Positions 1 to 7,931 of a stretch of 59,848 nucleotides of DNA are shown piece after piece. Where the stretch lies: NCBI GenBank assembly GCA_944329365.1, contig CALVIC010000005.1, positions 1 through 59,848 on the forward strand, given 5' to 3'. Position 1 is the first letter of the stretch. The number at the start of each line of letters is the position of its first letter. Both the position numbers and the translations under genes were made by a program. The notes beneath the pieces were generated by a model that was not told the origin of the DNA, did not search any database, and saw only the letters and a program-made list of their open reading frames with translations. This DNA comes from an uncultured Bacilli bacterium. GTDB taxonomy: Bacteria; Bacillota_I; Bacilli_A; RF39; UBA660.

Positions 1-60
1 ACCACTATCCAAGTATGGGTACTTGACCCCCTCTTTACATTGTCTAAAAAAATGATAACA

Positions 61-109
61 TCCCAAGCTTGATTTTTATGGGAGGGGGGGTGTACAATGA
101 AATTGTACA
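61..109 (+). promoter_or_regulatory. Shared surface-gene promoter module, copy 1 (G-tract spacer)
   Basis: The -35 TTGATT (69-74) and -10 TACAAT (93-98) are separated by 18 nt that contain GGG-A-GGGGGGG (80-90). A dyad TGTACAAT-GAA-ATTGTACA (91-109) covers the -10 and the expected start point. A TCCC at 61-64 can pair with GGGA at 80-83. The same arrangement occurs at 23035 and 48395, always upstream of an exported protein. A 7-G run is striking in a genome this A+T-rich. The promoter reading is by consensus match only. Confidence 0.7.
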
Positions 110-127
110 TAAAATAGGAGTGATAAT

Positions 128-760
128 ATGCATAGAGAATATAAAAGAAGAAAAATAATAATATTACTTATATCTTTATTAGTAATTATTGTTATCTCTT
201 TATTAATTATTGTATTTAACAATAAAGAAGATAAAGAAAAAATAAAAATAGTAAATTATAAAGAAGCTGAAAAATTATATCAAGAATCTAATAATAAATG
301 TACAGATATACAAGATGAAAATGATAGTTTACTACTTTATCTAATATTTAGTAAACTTGATAAAGAAAGTAAACTAACTGATAGTATTCCATATGATGAA
401 TATGAAAATAAAGCAAAAACAATTTTAAAAACAGATGATATTCCTTCTAAAATAAATAACTATTTATATGATGGATATAGTTATACTTTAAATAATAATG
501 AAATAACTAGAACAAAAACTGAATGCGAAGAAAAGAATGTATCAAAAATCTATGGATACAGTAATGATAATAATACTTTGAGTCTATATATTTCATCAGG
601 TTATATCAAAAATGGAAAAGTATATAACTTAGAAGATATTGAAATAGGGGACTATGACAAAAACAAAATAAACAAAACATTAGATAGTGGAACTATTAAA
701 ATATATAATTACAAAAATGAAAATGGAAGCTACATCTTAGATAACATAAGCTCTGATTAA
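128..760 (+). CDS. Membrane-anchored extracytoplasmic protein, chimeric paralogue of the 51418 gene
   Basis: A 210-residue protein with a short basic N-terminus, one hydrophobic segment (about residues 10-30) and an acidic, lysine-rich soluble remainder expected outside the cell. I do not recognise a domain. From about residue 40 onward it closely matches the product of the gene at 51418 (shared motifs such as LYQ-S-NKCTD, DENDSLLLYLIFS, ILKTDDIP, LYDGYSYTLNN and ILDNISSD). Its first 12 residues and its promoter instead match the large gene at 48471, so it looks like a fusion of those two genes. The AGGAGTG ribosome site precedes the ATG. Function unknown. Confidence 0.75.
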   Translation: MHREYKRRKIIILLISLLVIIVISLLIIVFNNKEDKEKIKIVNYKEAEKLYQESNNKCTDIQDENDSLLLYLIFSKLDKESKLTDSIPYDEYENKAKTILKTDDIPSKINNYLYDGYSYTLNNNEITRTKTECEEKNVSKIYGYSNDNNTLSLYISSGYIKNGKVYNLEDIEIGDYDKNKINKTLDSGTIKIYNYKNENGSYILDNISSD

Positions 761-774
761 ATTCAGAGTTTTTT
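751..774 (+). terminator. Intrinsic terminator
   Basis: CTCTGA (751-756) and TCAGAG (763-768) form a hairpin overlapping the stop codon, followed by six T. The same terminator follows the paralogue at 51418. Confidence 0.75.
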
Positions 775-783
775 ACTAATAAC

Positions 784-979
784 AAAAAAGACAGACACAT
801 AAATGCCTGCCTAACTATTGTAACATTCATCCCATTCTGTTTAGGAGTTATAAAGAAAGGTTGTAATAATAAGGAAAAAGATTATTTAACACTTAACAAA
901 ATTATATAATCTTAAGATTTAATACAAATCAAATTATTGATATTTAGTAATGTTACAATATAATGGGAAAACTCCCACT
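784..979 (-). ncRNA. Candidate structured small RNA on the minus strand, about 195 nt
   Basis: The gap between the first two genes holds no ORF but has the parts of a minus-strand RNA gene. A possible promoter reads leftward: TTGAAA (1008-1013 complement), 16 nt, TATATT (986-991 complement). A perfect 12-bp stem joins 949-960 with 816-827, enclosing a large loop that contains a perfect 8-bp hairpin (906-913 with 878-885). A hairpin (804-812 with 789-797, two G-U pairs) followed by a T-run on that strand would end transcription at about 784. A long rod with a large central bubble resembles the 6S RNA architecture, but sequence identity to 6S was not established. Confidence 0.35.
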
Positions 980-1113
980 AAAATTAATATATCATAATAT
1001 AACAATATTTCAAGCCATTTTTCCTTAATTATCCATCATTTTACGTAAAGCGCCACCTTGTATTTACTGGACTAAACATGTTATAATTTAAAAAGAAAGG
1101 CCCGGGTGATTAA

Positions 1114-1350
1114 ATGGATACATTCAAAAAAATATTACTCTTTATCTTAGGCGTTGTTCTCGTTCTTGCTTTCTTTTCAATGTTTTTCTATGTTATTTTA
1201 TTCCTAGCAATATGCACATTAATATATACTCTTTATAGATTATTTAAAGATAACATTCAGACCTTCAAAAAAAATAAAAACACTAAAACCAAAAAGAAAG
1301 TGGGACCAGTAATAATAGAAGCAAAAGAATCAGATTATAGGGAAAAATAA
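1114..1350 (+). CDS. Small membrane protein of unknown function
   Basis: A 78-residue protein whose first half is hydrophobic (about residues 7-43, probably two closely spaced membrane segments) and whose second half is a lysine-rich cytoplasmic tail. I recognise no family. Its stop codon overlaps the mutM start by one base (TAATG), so the two genes are translationally coupled and share a transcript. No functional link to DNA repair can be seen beyond that. Confidence 0.7.
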   Translation: MDTFKKILLFILGVVLVLAFFSMFFYVILFLAICTLIYTLYRLFKDNIQTFKKNKNTKTKKKVGPVIIEAKESDYREK

Positions 1351-2159
1351 TGCCTGAATTACCTGAAGTTGAAACTGTTAAAAACACCTTAAAAAACATA
1401 GTCATAGGTAAAAAAATAATTGCTTCAAATATCTACTGGGATAATATAATTGCCTATCCAAAACCCAAAGAGTTCAAACAAAAAATAAAAAACCAAACCA
1501 TAAACGACGTTAAAAGAAGGGGGAAATGGCTCATGTTTGAACTTGATGATTATTTTCTTTTAAGTCACCTTCGAATGGAAGGAAAATATTTCTTTAAGCA
1601 TGAAAAAGCCCCATTAAATAAGCATGAACACGTAACCTTTACATTTTCTGACGGAACAGAACTAAGATACCATGACACCAGAAAATTTGGCAAAATGTAT
1701 CTTTTAGATAAAGAAAACATCAATAATGTCAAACCACTCTCGGACCTCGGATTAGAACCTTGGGATGAAAATCTAACACCTAATTATTTAAAGTCAAAAT
1801 TCAAAAACAAACCGGTAAAAACAGAACTACTTGATCAAAGCATTATCGTTGGGATTGGCAACATCTATGCCGACGAAATACTTTTCCTAAGTAAAATAAA
1901 CCCCGAAGAAATAGCCTCTAATTTATCCACCATAAAACTAAAAAGAATCATTGAAAACACCAAGAAAGTTTTAGAAACTGCCATTAACTATGGTGGAACC
2001 ACGATAAAAAGCTATGAATCAAGTGAAGGAGTTCACGGAAGATTTCAATCTAAATTGTTAGTTCATACCAAAGAAAATTGTCCTAAATGCGCAGCAAAAA
2101 TAAGTAAAATAGTAGTAGGAGGCAGAAGTACGTATTTCTGTCCAAAATGTCAAAAATAG
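1350..2159 (+). CDS. mutM: Formamidopyrimidine-DNA glycosylase (Fpg/MutM)
   Basis: This base-excision-repair glycosylase and AP lyase removes 8-oxoguanine and ring-opened purines. The N-terminal PELPEVETV supplies the catalytic proline (exposed once Met is removed) and Glu. HDTRKFG and the helix-two-turn-helix segment GIGNIYADE follow. The C-terminal zinc finger is complete: CPKC near residue 245, then GGRSTYFCPKC. At 269 residues it has normal length. It is coupled to the small membrane gene upstream and lies 12 nt before pyk. Confidence 0.97.
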   Translation: MPELPEVETVKNTLKNIVIGKKIIASNIYWDNIIAYPKPKEFKQKIKNQTINDVKRRGKWLMFELDDYFLLSHLRMEGKYFFKHEKAPLNKHEHVTFTFSDGTELRYHDTRKFGKMYLLDKENINNVKPLSDLGLEPWDENLTPNYLKSKFKNKPVKTELLDQSIIVGIGNIYADEILFLSKINPEEIASNLSTIKLKRIIENTKKVLETAINYGGTTIKSYESSEGVHGRFQSKLLVHTKENCPKCAAKISKIVVGGRSTYFCPKCQK

Positions 2160-2171
2160 GAGGAATCTTTT

Positions 2172-3581
2172 ATGAAAAAAACTAAAATAATCTGTTCAAT
2201 TGGCCCAGCCAGTTCCAAATACGAAACATTCAAACAAATGGTGTTAAATGGCATGAACGTTGCCCGAATCAACTTCTCTCATGCCACTGAAGAAGAAATA
2301 AAAACCACCTTGCATTTAGTAAAAAAAGTTAATGAGGAATTAAACAAACACATTGCCATTTTATATGACACTAAAGGACCAGACTTTAGAACTGGTAAAA
2401 CTAAAAACGGAAGCATTAACCTTGAAAAAGGTAAAAACATTAAAATCGTCAAAGACGATATCCTAGGTACTGAAGAATCTTTTACTGTCAACTATAAAAA
2501 CGCTCTAGACAGTATTGAAATAGGAAACACAATTCTTTTAGAAGATGGACTGATGAAACTAGAAGTAATAGACAAAAACAAAAAAGGACTAAACTGTAAA
2601 ATTATCGAAGGTGGAATCCTAAAAGATCGAAAAGGAGTAGCCGTTCCTGGCGTTAATCTGAACTTAGACTTCATAAGTGAAGCAGACCGCAAAGACATAA
2701 TCTACGCCTGCCGAAACGATGGTGACTTTATTGCTCTATCATTCGTTAGTTGTCCAGAAGATGTTTTAGCTGTCAGAGAAATCCTTAAAGAAGAAAATAG
2801 AGAAGACATGCAGCTAATTTCTAAAATTGAAAGTGAAGCCGCCATTAAAAACTTAGATGCCATAATCAAAGTAAGTGATGGAATCATGGTCGCAAGAGGT
2901 GACCTAGGAGTCGAAGTTCCAATGGATAAACTTCCAATCTATCAAAAACAAATAATTGAAAAATGCCGTACAGTTGGAAGAACATGCATCGTCGCCACCG
3001 AAATGCTGGCCTCAATGTACACCAGTGCAAGACCAACGCGAGCTGAAATATCCGACGTTGCCAATGCGGTTTTAGACGGAACCGATGCCGTTATGCTATC
3101 AGGTGAAACAACTGTTGGAACCCATCCCGCAGACGCTGTTAAATACATGGCCGAAGCTTGCACATCTGCCGAAGAATACTACGATTATCAAAATCAAAAA
3201 TCATATGCTAGAAAAGACAGAATCCCGTCAGCCATCGCTCAAAATGTTATCGACACGGATAAACTCTTAAATCCAAAATTAATCGTTGTCGCAACAGCTA
3301 CCGGCTACACAGCTAAATTAGTCAGCACCCTAAAACCGAAAACAAATATCTTAGCTGCTTGCAATAACGAAAAAATTGCCCGTTCTCTCGCTTTAAATTA
3401 TGGCGTTTATCCAGAAATCGTCAAACCATATAAAACAATAGAAGAATTAATTAAAACTTGTAAAACAAAAGCCCAAGAATTTATGGACCTAAAACCGGGA
3501 GATTTAATCATTATAACCGGGGGCTTCCCAGTTACTAACAAATTAAAATCAACTAACTTCCTAAAAGTTGAAACAATCTAA
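2172..3581 (+). CDS. pyk: Pyruvate kinase
   Basis: Converts phosphoenolpyruvate and ADP to pyruvate and ATP at the end of glycolysis. All active-site blocks are present: TKIICSIGPAS at the N-terminus, ARINFSHA, YDTKGPDFRTG, LLEDGLM, ISKIES with the catalytic Lys, VARGDLGVE for metal binding, VATEMLASM with the catalytic Thr, and RPTRAEISDVANAVLDGTDAVML. The 469-residue length fits the basic A/B/C-domain enzyme without the C-terminal extension of some Bacillus enzymes. An AGGAGGA ribosome site lies just after mutM. A second, degenerate homologue is encoded at 43020. Confidence 0.97.
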   Translation: MKKTKIICSIGPASSKYETFKQMVLNGMNVARINFSHATEEEIKTTLHLVKKVNEELNKHIAILYDTKGPDFRTGKTKNGSINLEKGKNIKIVKDDILGTEESFTVNYKNALDSIEIGNTILLEDGLMKLEVIDKNKKGLNCKIIEGGILKDRKGVAVPGVNLNLDFISEADRKDIIYACRNDGDFIALSFVSCPEDVLAVREILKEENREDMQLISKIESEAAIKNLDAIIKVSDGIMVARGDLGVEVPMDKLPIYQKQIIEKCRTVGRTCIVATEMLASMYTSARPTRAEISDVANAVLDGTDAVMLSGETTVGTHPADAVKYMAEACTSAEEYYDYQNQKSYARKDRIPSAIAQNVIDTDKLLNPKLIVVATATGYTAKLVSTLKPKTNILAACNNEKIARSLALNYGVYPEIVKPYKTIEELIKTCKTKAQEFMDLKPGDLIIITGGFPVTNKLKSTNFLKVETI

Positions 3582-3591
3582 AAAGATGATG

Positions 3592-4707
3592 TTAGCGAAT
3601 AATAACCTTGTGTTTATATTCGTCCAAAACATCATCTTCTTTTATATGATAAATCGCACAAACCCTTTTTTCGATATCGAGTGCCTTAAAACCCTTTTCG
3701 TATTTCGTCAAAATTGGAATATTAGAGTAATCTTTTATACTCTTTAAATACTCTTTTCCCCTCAGATTAAAACCTAAAACTCTAATATATTCTAGTCTTC
3801 GCGTCTGTAAAGCCTCGCTCTTTGTAAAACCGCATAAAATATGTAAAAACATTCTGTTTAATTTGACATAAGTATATCTTTTACTCTTGACCATTTTTAT
3901 CAAATCATCTAAATTATTGGCCTCTAAAATAACTTTTTTTATTCGTCCTTCAATACCTTCATCGACTCCTAAATACTTACTTAAATCGTCATCGCTTATA
4001 ATCTTGTATTTAAGCAAATCGAAATAATCATCCATAAAATGCAAATTATTCAAATTATCGTAAGTAACTGAAGGAACATAATCACAAACAGAAACCCCAT
4101 TTCTTAATGCCTTTCTTATACTAGTCGCACTTGTAATCTTTCCTGTTAAACACTCATCATTATAATCATTTGTTCTTTTAATCGTCCGCACTTCGATATT
4201 AGTATCCCTAAAACCTCTGACATAGCCAAGACCAAGTAAATCGTTAGACTTACTGATTGCCATGCCCCCTAAATCCTCTAAAGCTAAAGACATACTAGTT
4301 GGATAATTTTTGCCCAAAGCCAAATAATTTTTAACTCGCATTTGATACTTCGGACTATCTTGAATCAAAACCATTCGCTTAAGCATCTCGATATCATTAC
4401 TCTCACTTCCAAACACAAACGCTGAAATACCTAAATGCTTAAAAATCTCACATCCCATACTCGTAAAAATATCGGCAGCCTGCGTCGCATAGACAAACGG
4501 TAGCTCGATGACCAAATCCACATAATTAAGGGCAATCTCGCACTTCTTCCACTTATCTATTAAACTAGCGTCCCCCCTTTGAGTGAAATTACCACTCATC
4601 ACTAAAACAATCACATAATCTGGGTATAACTCTCGCACCTTTTGAATATGATAAATGTGTCCATTGTGCATCGGATTATACTCGCAAATAATTCCTACAG
4701 CCTTCAA
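3592..4707 (-). CDS. tmcAL: tRNA(Met) cytidine acetate ligase (TmcAL)
   Basis: Uses acetate and ATP to make N4-acetylcytidine at the wobble position of elongator tRNA-Met. The nucleotidyltransferase signature GIICEYNPMHNGHIYHI is at the N-terminus (HxGH motif), followed by VMSGNFTQRGD, the KSNDLLGLGYVR segment and ATSIRKALRNG. At 371 residues it is somewhat shorter than the Bacillus subtilis enzyme (YlbM). It is convergent with pyk, and inverted copies of AAGATGATGTT and AACATCATCTT around 3585-3645 may serve as a shared terminator. Confidence 0.93.
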   Translation of the reverse strand: MKAVGIICEYNPMHNGHIYHIQKVRELYPDYVIVLVMSGNFTQRGDASLIDKWKKCEIALNYVDLVIELPFVYATQAADIFTSMGCEIFKHLGISAFVFGSESNDIEMLKRMVLIQDSPKYQMRVKNYLALGKNYPTSMSLALEDLGGMAISKSNDLLGLGYVRGFRDTNIEVRTIKRTNDYNDECLTGKITSATSIRKALRNGVSVCDYVPSVTYDNLNNLHFMDDYFDLLKYKIISDDDLSKYLGVDEGIEGRIKKVILEANNLDDLIKMVKSKRYTYVKLNRMFLHILCGFTKSEALQTRRLEYIRVLGFNLRGKEYLKSIKDYSNIPILTKYEKGFKALDIEKRVCAIYHIKEDDVLDEYKHKVIIR

Positions 4708-4796
4708 AGAAAATCACCTCGTAAAATAATTCTATCATTAAGAAAAAAATAATGCAAACAAGTGTCAAATTTTAAGCAAAATCATTTCATCCTAGT

Positions 4797-4824
4797 TTGA
4801 CAAAGAAATAAAATATAGTATAAT
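4797..4824 (+). promoter_or_regulatory. SigmaA-type promoter
   Basis: TTGACA (4797-4802) and TATAAT (4819-4824) lie 16 nt apart upstream of the gene at 4848. Both hexamers are perfect consensus. Confidence 0.7.
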
Positions 4825-4847
4825 TTAGATATTAAGGAGTGAGATGT

Positions 4848-5531
4848 ATGAGTGGGGAGGACGACAGGAAATTTTATGAAATTTGTATAAACTCTATAAA
4901 GGCGGAAGTAAACAAGGTTAAATCGATTGAAAAAAGCCTTACCGAAACTAACCGCGGCCAAGTTTTAGACCTTTGTGAAAAATGTACTAAAAACATTCAC
5001 TTTGTTCTAGAAAATTGGTTATCTAAAGAAAACCGAGAAAAATATCTTGATGAAAATCCAGAAGTTAGAAAAACTTTAGGTAAATACTATAACCTTGCAG
5101 TTTATTCGGTTAACTCTGAAATGACGCAAATTAGTATTGCCGAAAGACACCTTAATTATTCCAATTTTATTCAAATAGCCGACCTTTGTGAAGCCAGTGC
5201 AAATCGTATTCGCTATGTCTTAAACGATTGGCTTAGTAATGGTGTCAAAACAGAGTTTTTAAAAGAGTATCCTGATGTTGAAAAAACCACTGAAAATTAC
5301 ATCGAAGGTAAAAATAAATTTATTTTGTCATATATTGAATTTCTTTATAACTCAAATATGCGAAAATACCTTGATCCAAAATGTATTGAAATGTATGAAC
5401 ATTATCAAGTTCAGAACCTTCTTAAAGACTTAGGTAATGAAACCTTATCAGACAGTAGCGTTAATGGTGAGATCATTAGTAAAGAAAAAGAAGATGAAAA
5501 CACCGACCAAAAACGCTTAACCAATTTGTAG
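4848..5531 (+). CDS. Hypothetical protein with two tandem repeats of about 70 residues
   Basis: A 227-residue soluble, helical, charged protein that I do not recognise. It contains an internal duplication: the first unit has INSIKAEVNKVKSIEKSL, QVLDLCEKC, IHFVLENWLS and YLDENPEV; the second has YSVNSEMTQISIAERHL, QIADLCEAS, IRYVLNDWLS and FLKEYPDV. Each unit carries a Cys in the DLCE motif and a conserved Trp in NWLS or DWLS. The start is the ATG at 4848, with AAGGAG 8 nt upstream; a GTG at 4839 lies inside the ribosome site. It has its own promoter and terminator. Confidence 0.7.
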   Translation: MSGEDDRKFYEICINSIKAEVNKVKSIEKSLTETNRGQVLDLCEKCTKNIHFVLENWLSKENREKYLDENPEVRKTLGKYYNLAVYSVNSEMTQISIAERHLNYSNFIQIADLCEASANRIRYVLNDWLSNGVKTEFLKEYPDVEKTTENYIEGKNKFILSYIEFLYNSNMRKYLDPKCIEMYEHYQVQNLLKDLGNETLSDSSVNGEIISKEKEDENTDQKRLTNL

Positions 5532-5555
5532 TGCTTTTGTAGGCACTACTTTTTT
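5528..5555 (+). terminator. Intrinsic terminator
   Basis: GTAGTGC (5528-5534) pairs with GCACTAC (5543-5549) around an 8-nt loop and is followed by a T-run. Confidence 0.8.
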
Positions 5556-5563
5556 AATCAAAT

Positions 5564-5592
5564 TTGACATCTCTTCAAAAATATAGTAGAGT
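5564..5592 (+). promoter_or_regulatory. SigmaA-type promoter
   Basis: TTGACA (5564-5569), a 17-nt spacer and TAGAGT (5587-5592) upstream of the gene at 5617. Confidence 0.6.
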
Positions 5593-5616
5593 AAACAAAC
5601 GTTTGGAGGAATAAAT

Positions 5617-6072
5617 ATGAAAAAACAAATAACTACAATGGAAATGTACGAAAAAGACATAGAAGACTTAGAAGCAGCTGTATTAGATGGTGAAGAGCTA
5701 TTAGAAAATATCGACCTAGACTCAAATCAAACAAGTAATGATAGTTATACTAAAGCTTTAAATGAACTAAGAAGACGTTATATTAAGCAAAAGGATCCCG
5801 ACGAGGAAAAAGCTCGTAACCTGCAAAACAATCTAGAAATATCTAAAAAAATGCTTGAAGATGGATACACAGGTTTTGAAAGCCAATATCAAGCATCAAA
5901 ATCTATCAACGTCCCAGTAAATGGTCGTCTAGTTTCTAGTATGAGTAAAGAAGAATATTATCAAAGATATTTCTCAAAAAGAATTCATAATCTTTGCGGA
6001 GTAATCTATAGCTTAATAAAAGAACTGGAACCCCAAAAAATAGCTAAACAAAAAGTCTACGCAAGAAGATAA
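5617..6072 (+). CDS. Hypothetical helical protein
   Basis: A 151-residue, highly charged, probably all-helical cytosolic protein with no membrane segment and no family I recognise. The N-terminal third is acidic and could form a coiled coil (EDLEAAVLDGEELLENIDLD); the C-terminus is basic. GGAGGA precedes the ATG. It belongs to a run of four similar-looking small genes (4848-6958), each with its own promoter, which suggests separate control rather than one operon. Confidence 0.6.
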   Translation: MKKQITTMEMYEKDIEDLEAAVLDGEELLENIDLDSNQTSNDSYTKALNELRRRYIKQKDPDEEKARNLQNNLEISKKMLEDGYTGFESQYQASKSINVPVNGRLVSSMSKEEYYQRYFSKRIHNLCGVIYSLIKELEPQKIAKQKVYARR

Positions 6073-6076
6073 CCCA

Positions 6077-6105
6077 TTGACCATAAAATAACCACGTGAT
6101 AAAAT
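6077..6105 (+). promoter_or_regulatory. SigmaA-type promoter
   Basis: TTGACC (6077-6082), 17-nt spacer, TAAAAT (6100-6105), starting just after the preceding stop codon and reading into the gene at 6131. Confidence 0.55.
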
Positions 6106-6130
6106 ATAAATAGTAAAGGAGGTATGTTCG

Positions 6131-6442
6131 ATGAATGAAAGAATAGAAAAGGAGAGACAAAGGCTAAAAAAATATAACAAAACAGCTAGAGACATTATGG
6201 CTCGAAGAGATGAAATCATTGGGAACATGTACCAAGCCATACGTCCGACCCTAAAAGATACTCTTACCGACGAAGAAATTATAAAACAAGCCACTGAACT
6301 TGCTGATATAGCTTTGAAACTTCAATTAGAAGAAGTTAATCGTGCTAATGATGAAATCAGAAAACTAAACAGTGAAAAAGTCCCTACAGAAGAACAAATA
6401 TTAGACGAACCTGAACAATCACAAATGAGACGTCATCTTTAA
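6131..6442 (+). CDS. Hypothetical small helical protein
   Basis: A 103-residue charged, helical protein with no Cys or Trp and no recognised domain. It starts at an ATG after AAAGGAGG. The central part LTDEEIIKQATELADIALKLQ is amphipathic. It resembles its neighbours in composition, but not closely enough in sequence for me to call them paralogues. Confidence 0.55.
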   Translation: MNERIEKERQRLKKYNKTARDIMARRDEIIGNMYQAIRPTLKDTLTDEEIIKQATELADIALKLQLEEVNRANDEIRKLNSEKVPTEEQILDEPEQSQMRRHL

Positions 6443-6465
6443 AATAGGAAAAAACCTATTTTTTT
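6443..6465 (+). terminator. Intrinsic terminator
   Basis: AATAGG (6443-6448) pairs with CCTATT (6455-6460), then a T-run. Confidence 0.75.
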
Positions 6466-6467
6466 CT

Positions 6468-6496
6468 TTGCATTAGCAAGAAAAAAGTGTTACAAT
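6468..6496 (+). promoter_or_regulatory. SigmaA-type promoter
   Basis: TTGCAT (6468-6473), 17-nt spacer, TACAAT (6491-6496), directly after the preceding terminator and reading into the gene at 6530. Confidence 0.55.
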
Positions 6497-6529
6497 TATC
6501 ATTGCCTAATCAAGGCGGGAGGTAATTAA

Positions 6530-6958
6530 ATGATGAATATTAAAGATTTTGAAGCATTTTGTGCAAATGCTTATGAACTTATAAATGAACGTGATAATTT
6601 AGAAGAAATGAAAAAAGTATCTAAAGAAGTCGGCACAGAAATCAATGACCTATATGATGATGAAGAAATTAAAGGAGTTACCTTTATCACTAAAGTTAAT
6701 GATTACATTGAAGACGAAGAAGAATTAAATAATAGAATACTTTTATTTGAACAAAAATGGCAAGAATATATTGAAGAGTGTTTTAAACAAAACCCATTAC
6801 TTTTCTACTTTAAATATACAATTGGTATCAATAATATAAAAGACGCTGAAGACCGCAAAAAAATAGAAGAATATGAACAGAAAATTATTGAATATACCGA
6901 AATTGCCGCTAAAATATATCCAGAATTACAAAGAAATCAAAAAGTAAAGATTAAGTAG
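6530..6958 (+). CDS. Hypothetical acidic helical protein
   Basis: A 142-residue acidic cytosolic protein with no recognised domain or membrane segment. Two adjacent ATG codons (6530 and 6533) follow a GGGAGGT ribosome site; either could start. It is the last of the four small genes before the prepilin gene and ends at its own terminator, so it is probably monocistronic. Function unknown. Confidence 0.6.
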   Translation: MMNIKDFEAFCANAYELINERDNLEEMKKVSKEVGTEINDLYDDEEIKGVTFITKVNDYIEDEEELNNRILLFEQKWQEYIEECFKQNPLLFYFKYTIGINNIKDAEDRKKIEEYEQKIIEYTEIAAKIYPELQRNQKVKIK

Positions 6959-6975
6959 GCCTATGCCTGCTTTTT
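6955..6975 (+). terminator. Intrinsic terminator
   Basis: GTAGGC (6955-6960) pairs with GCCTGC (6965-6970) around a 4-nt loop, then five T. Confidence 0.75.
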
Positions 6976-6978
6976 AAG

Positions 6979-7007
6979 TTGACATCTCCTTAAACCCAAA
7001 GTATAAT
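6979..7007 (+). promoter_or_regulatory. SigmaA-type promoter for the prepilin-gtrA pair
   Basis: TTGACA (6979-6984) and TATAAT (7002-7007) with a 17-nt spacer; both hexamers are consensus. Confidence 0.75.
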
Positions 7008-7025
7008 TTAAACTAGGTGAAAGAT

Positions 7026-7412
7026 ATGAAAAAAGGATTTACCCTAATCGAACTTCTAGCTGTAATAGTTATCCTAGGCATTATTGCGACAATCGTTATT
7101 CCGGCCATTACCGATACGATTAATAATTCAAGAGAAGATGCCTTTGAAGAACAAAAATCTGTAGTTTTGAATGCTGCCAAGCGCTGGGGAACCGAAAACA
7201 TTAGAGAGCTTCCTTTAAATAATGGTCAGTCAATCGAAAAAAGTCTAAAATGCCTAAAAGAAGAAGGATACTTAAATAGTGAAAAAGAAGTTATCGATCC
7301 AACAACCGATGAAAAAATGAATGGATGTGTAAAGATAACTTATGATGAATCTAATAATCAATATAAATATCAGTACCAAAGTACTTGTTCAAAAAATGAG
7401 GTCTGTAACTAA
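7026..7412 (+). CDS. Type IV prepilin-like protein
   Basis: A 128-residue secreted or surface pilin-like protein. The N-terminus MKKGFTLIELLAVIVIL has the class III signal cut by prepilin peptidase between Gly and Phe, with Glu at +5 of the mature protein, followed by the hydrophobic helix that packs in the pilus core. The C-terminal domain has four Cys. The start is the ATG at 7026; a GTG at 7017 is part of the ribosome site. The stop codon overlaps the start of the GtrA gene. No pilus assembly ATPase or prepilin peptidase is in the window. A ComGC-like pseudopilin is the main alternative. Confidence 0.85.
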   Translation: MKKGFTLIELLAVIVILGIIATIVIPAITDTINNSREDAFEEQKSVVLNAAKRWGTENIRELPLNNGQSIEKSLKCLKEEGYLNSEKEVIDPTTDEKMNGCVKITYDESNNQYKYQYQSTCSKNEVCN

Positions 7413-7858
7413 TGAAAAAAATTTACGAACTTACCCTAAAATATTATAAAAAGTATGATGAAATAATTAATTATTTAATATTTGGTGTTTTAACCACCCT
7501 CGTTACTATTATAACCTATGCTATTTTTACAAATACATTTTTATCATCCAAATCGGCACTAGACATTCAAATTGCTAATGTCCTTTCGTGGATTATTGCC
7601 GTAACTTTTGCCTATCTTACTAACCGTAAATATGTCTTTAAAAGCAAAGCCCAAGGTTCCAAACGAATTAAAGAAATAATTAACTTCTTTTTAGCTAGAA
7701 TCTCATCATTACTTGTCGAAATGTTATTTATGTACATAACAGTAACCCTTTTATCTTATAATGACTTTATCTGTAAAATAATTGCCCAAGCCATAGTTAT
7801 TATATTTAACTATATCTGTAGTAAACTTATCATATTTAAAAAAGAAGAAAATCATTAA
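7412..7858 (+). CDS. GtrA family membrane protein
   Basis: A 148-residue protein with four predicted membrane helices and the GtrA layout: NYLIFGVLTTLVTIITY in helix 1, NVLSWIIAVTFAYLTNRKYVFKSK across helix 2 and the loop, and a C-terminal FNYICSKLIIFK. Such proteins are thought to move or help use polyprenyl-linked sugars for envelope glycosylation. It starts in the stop codon of the prepilin gene (TAATG), so the two are translated together. Pilin or surface glycan modification is possible but only inferred from the pairing. Confidence 0.85.
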   Translation: MKKIYELTLKYYKKYDEIINYLIFGVLTTLVTIITYAIFTNTFLSSKSALDIQIANVLSWIIAVTFAYLTNRKYVFKSKAQGSKRIKEIINFFLARISSLLVEMLFMYITVTLLSYNDFICKIIAQAIVIIFNYICSKLIIFKKEENH

Positions 7859-7931
7859 TTTCCACATTTTCTTCTTTTTTTCGACAAAAACCGACAAAAG
7901 AAATATATATAATTAAGCCAGGTGATAATAA

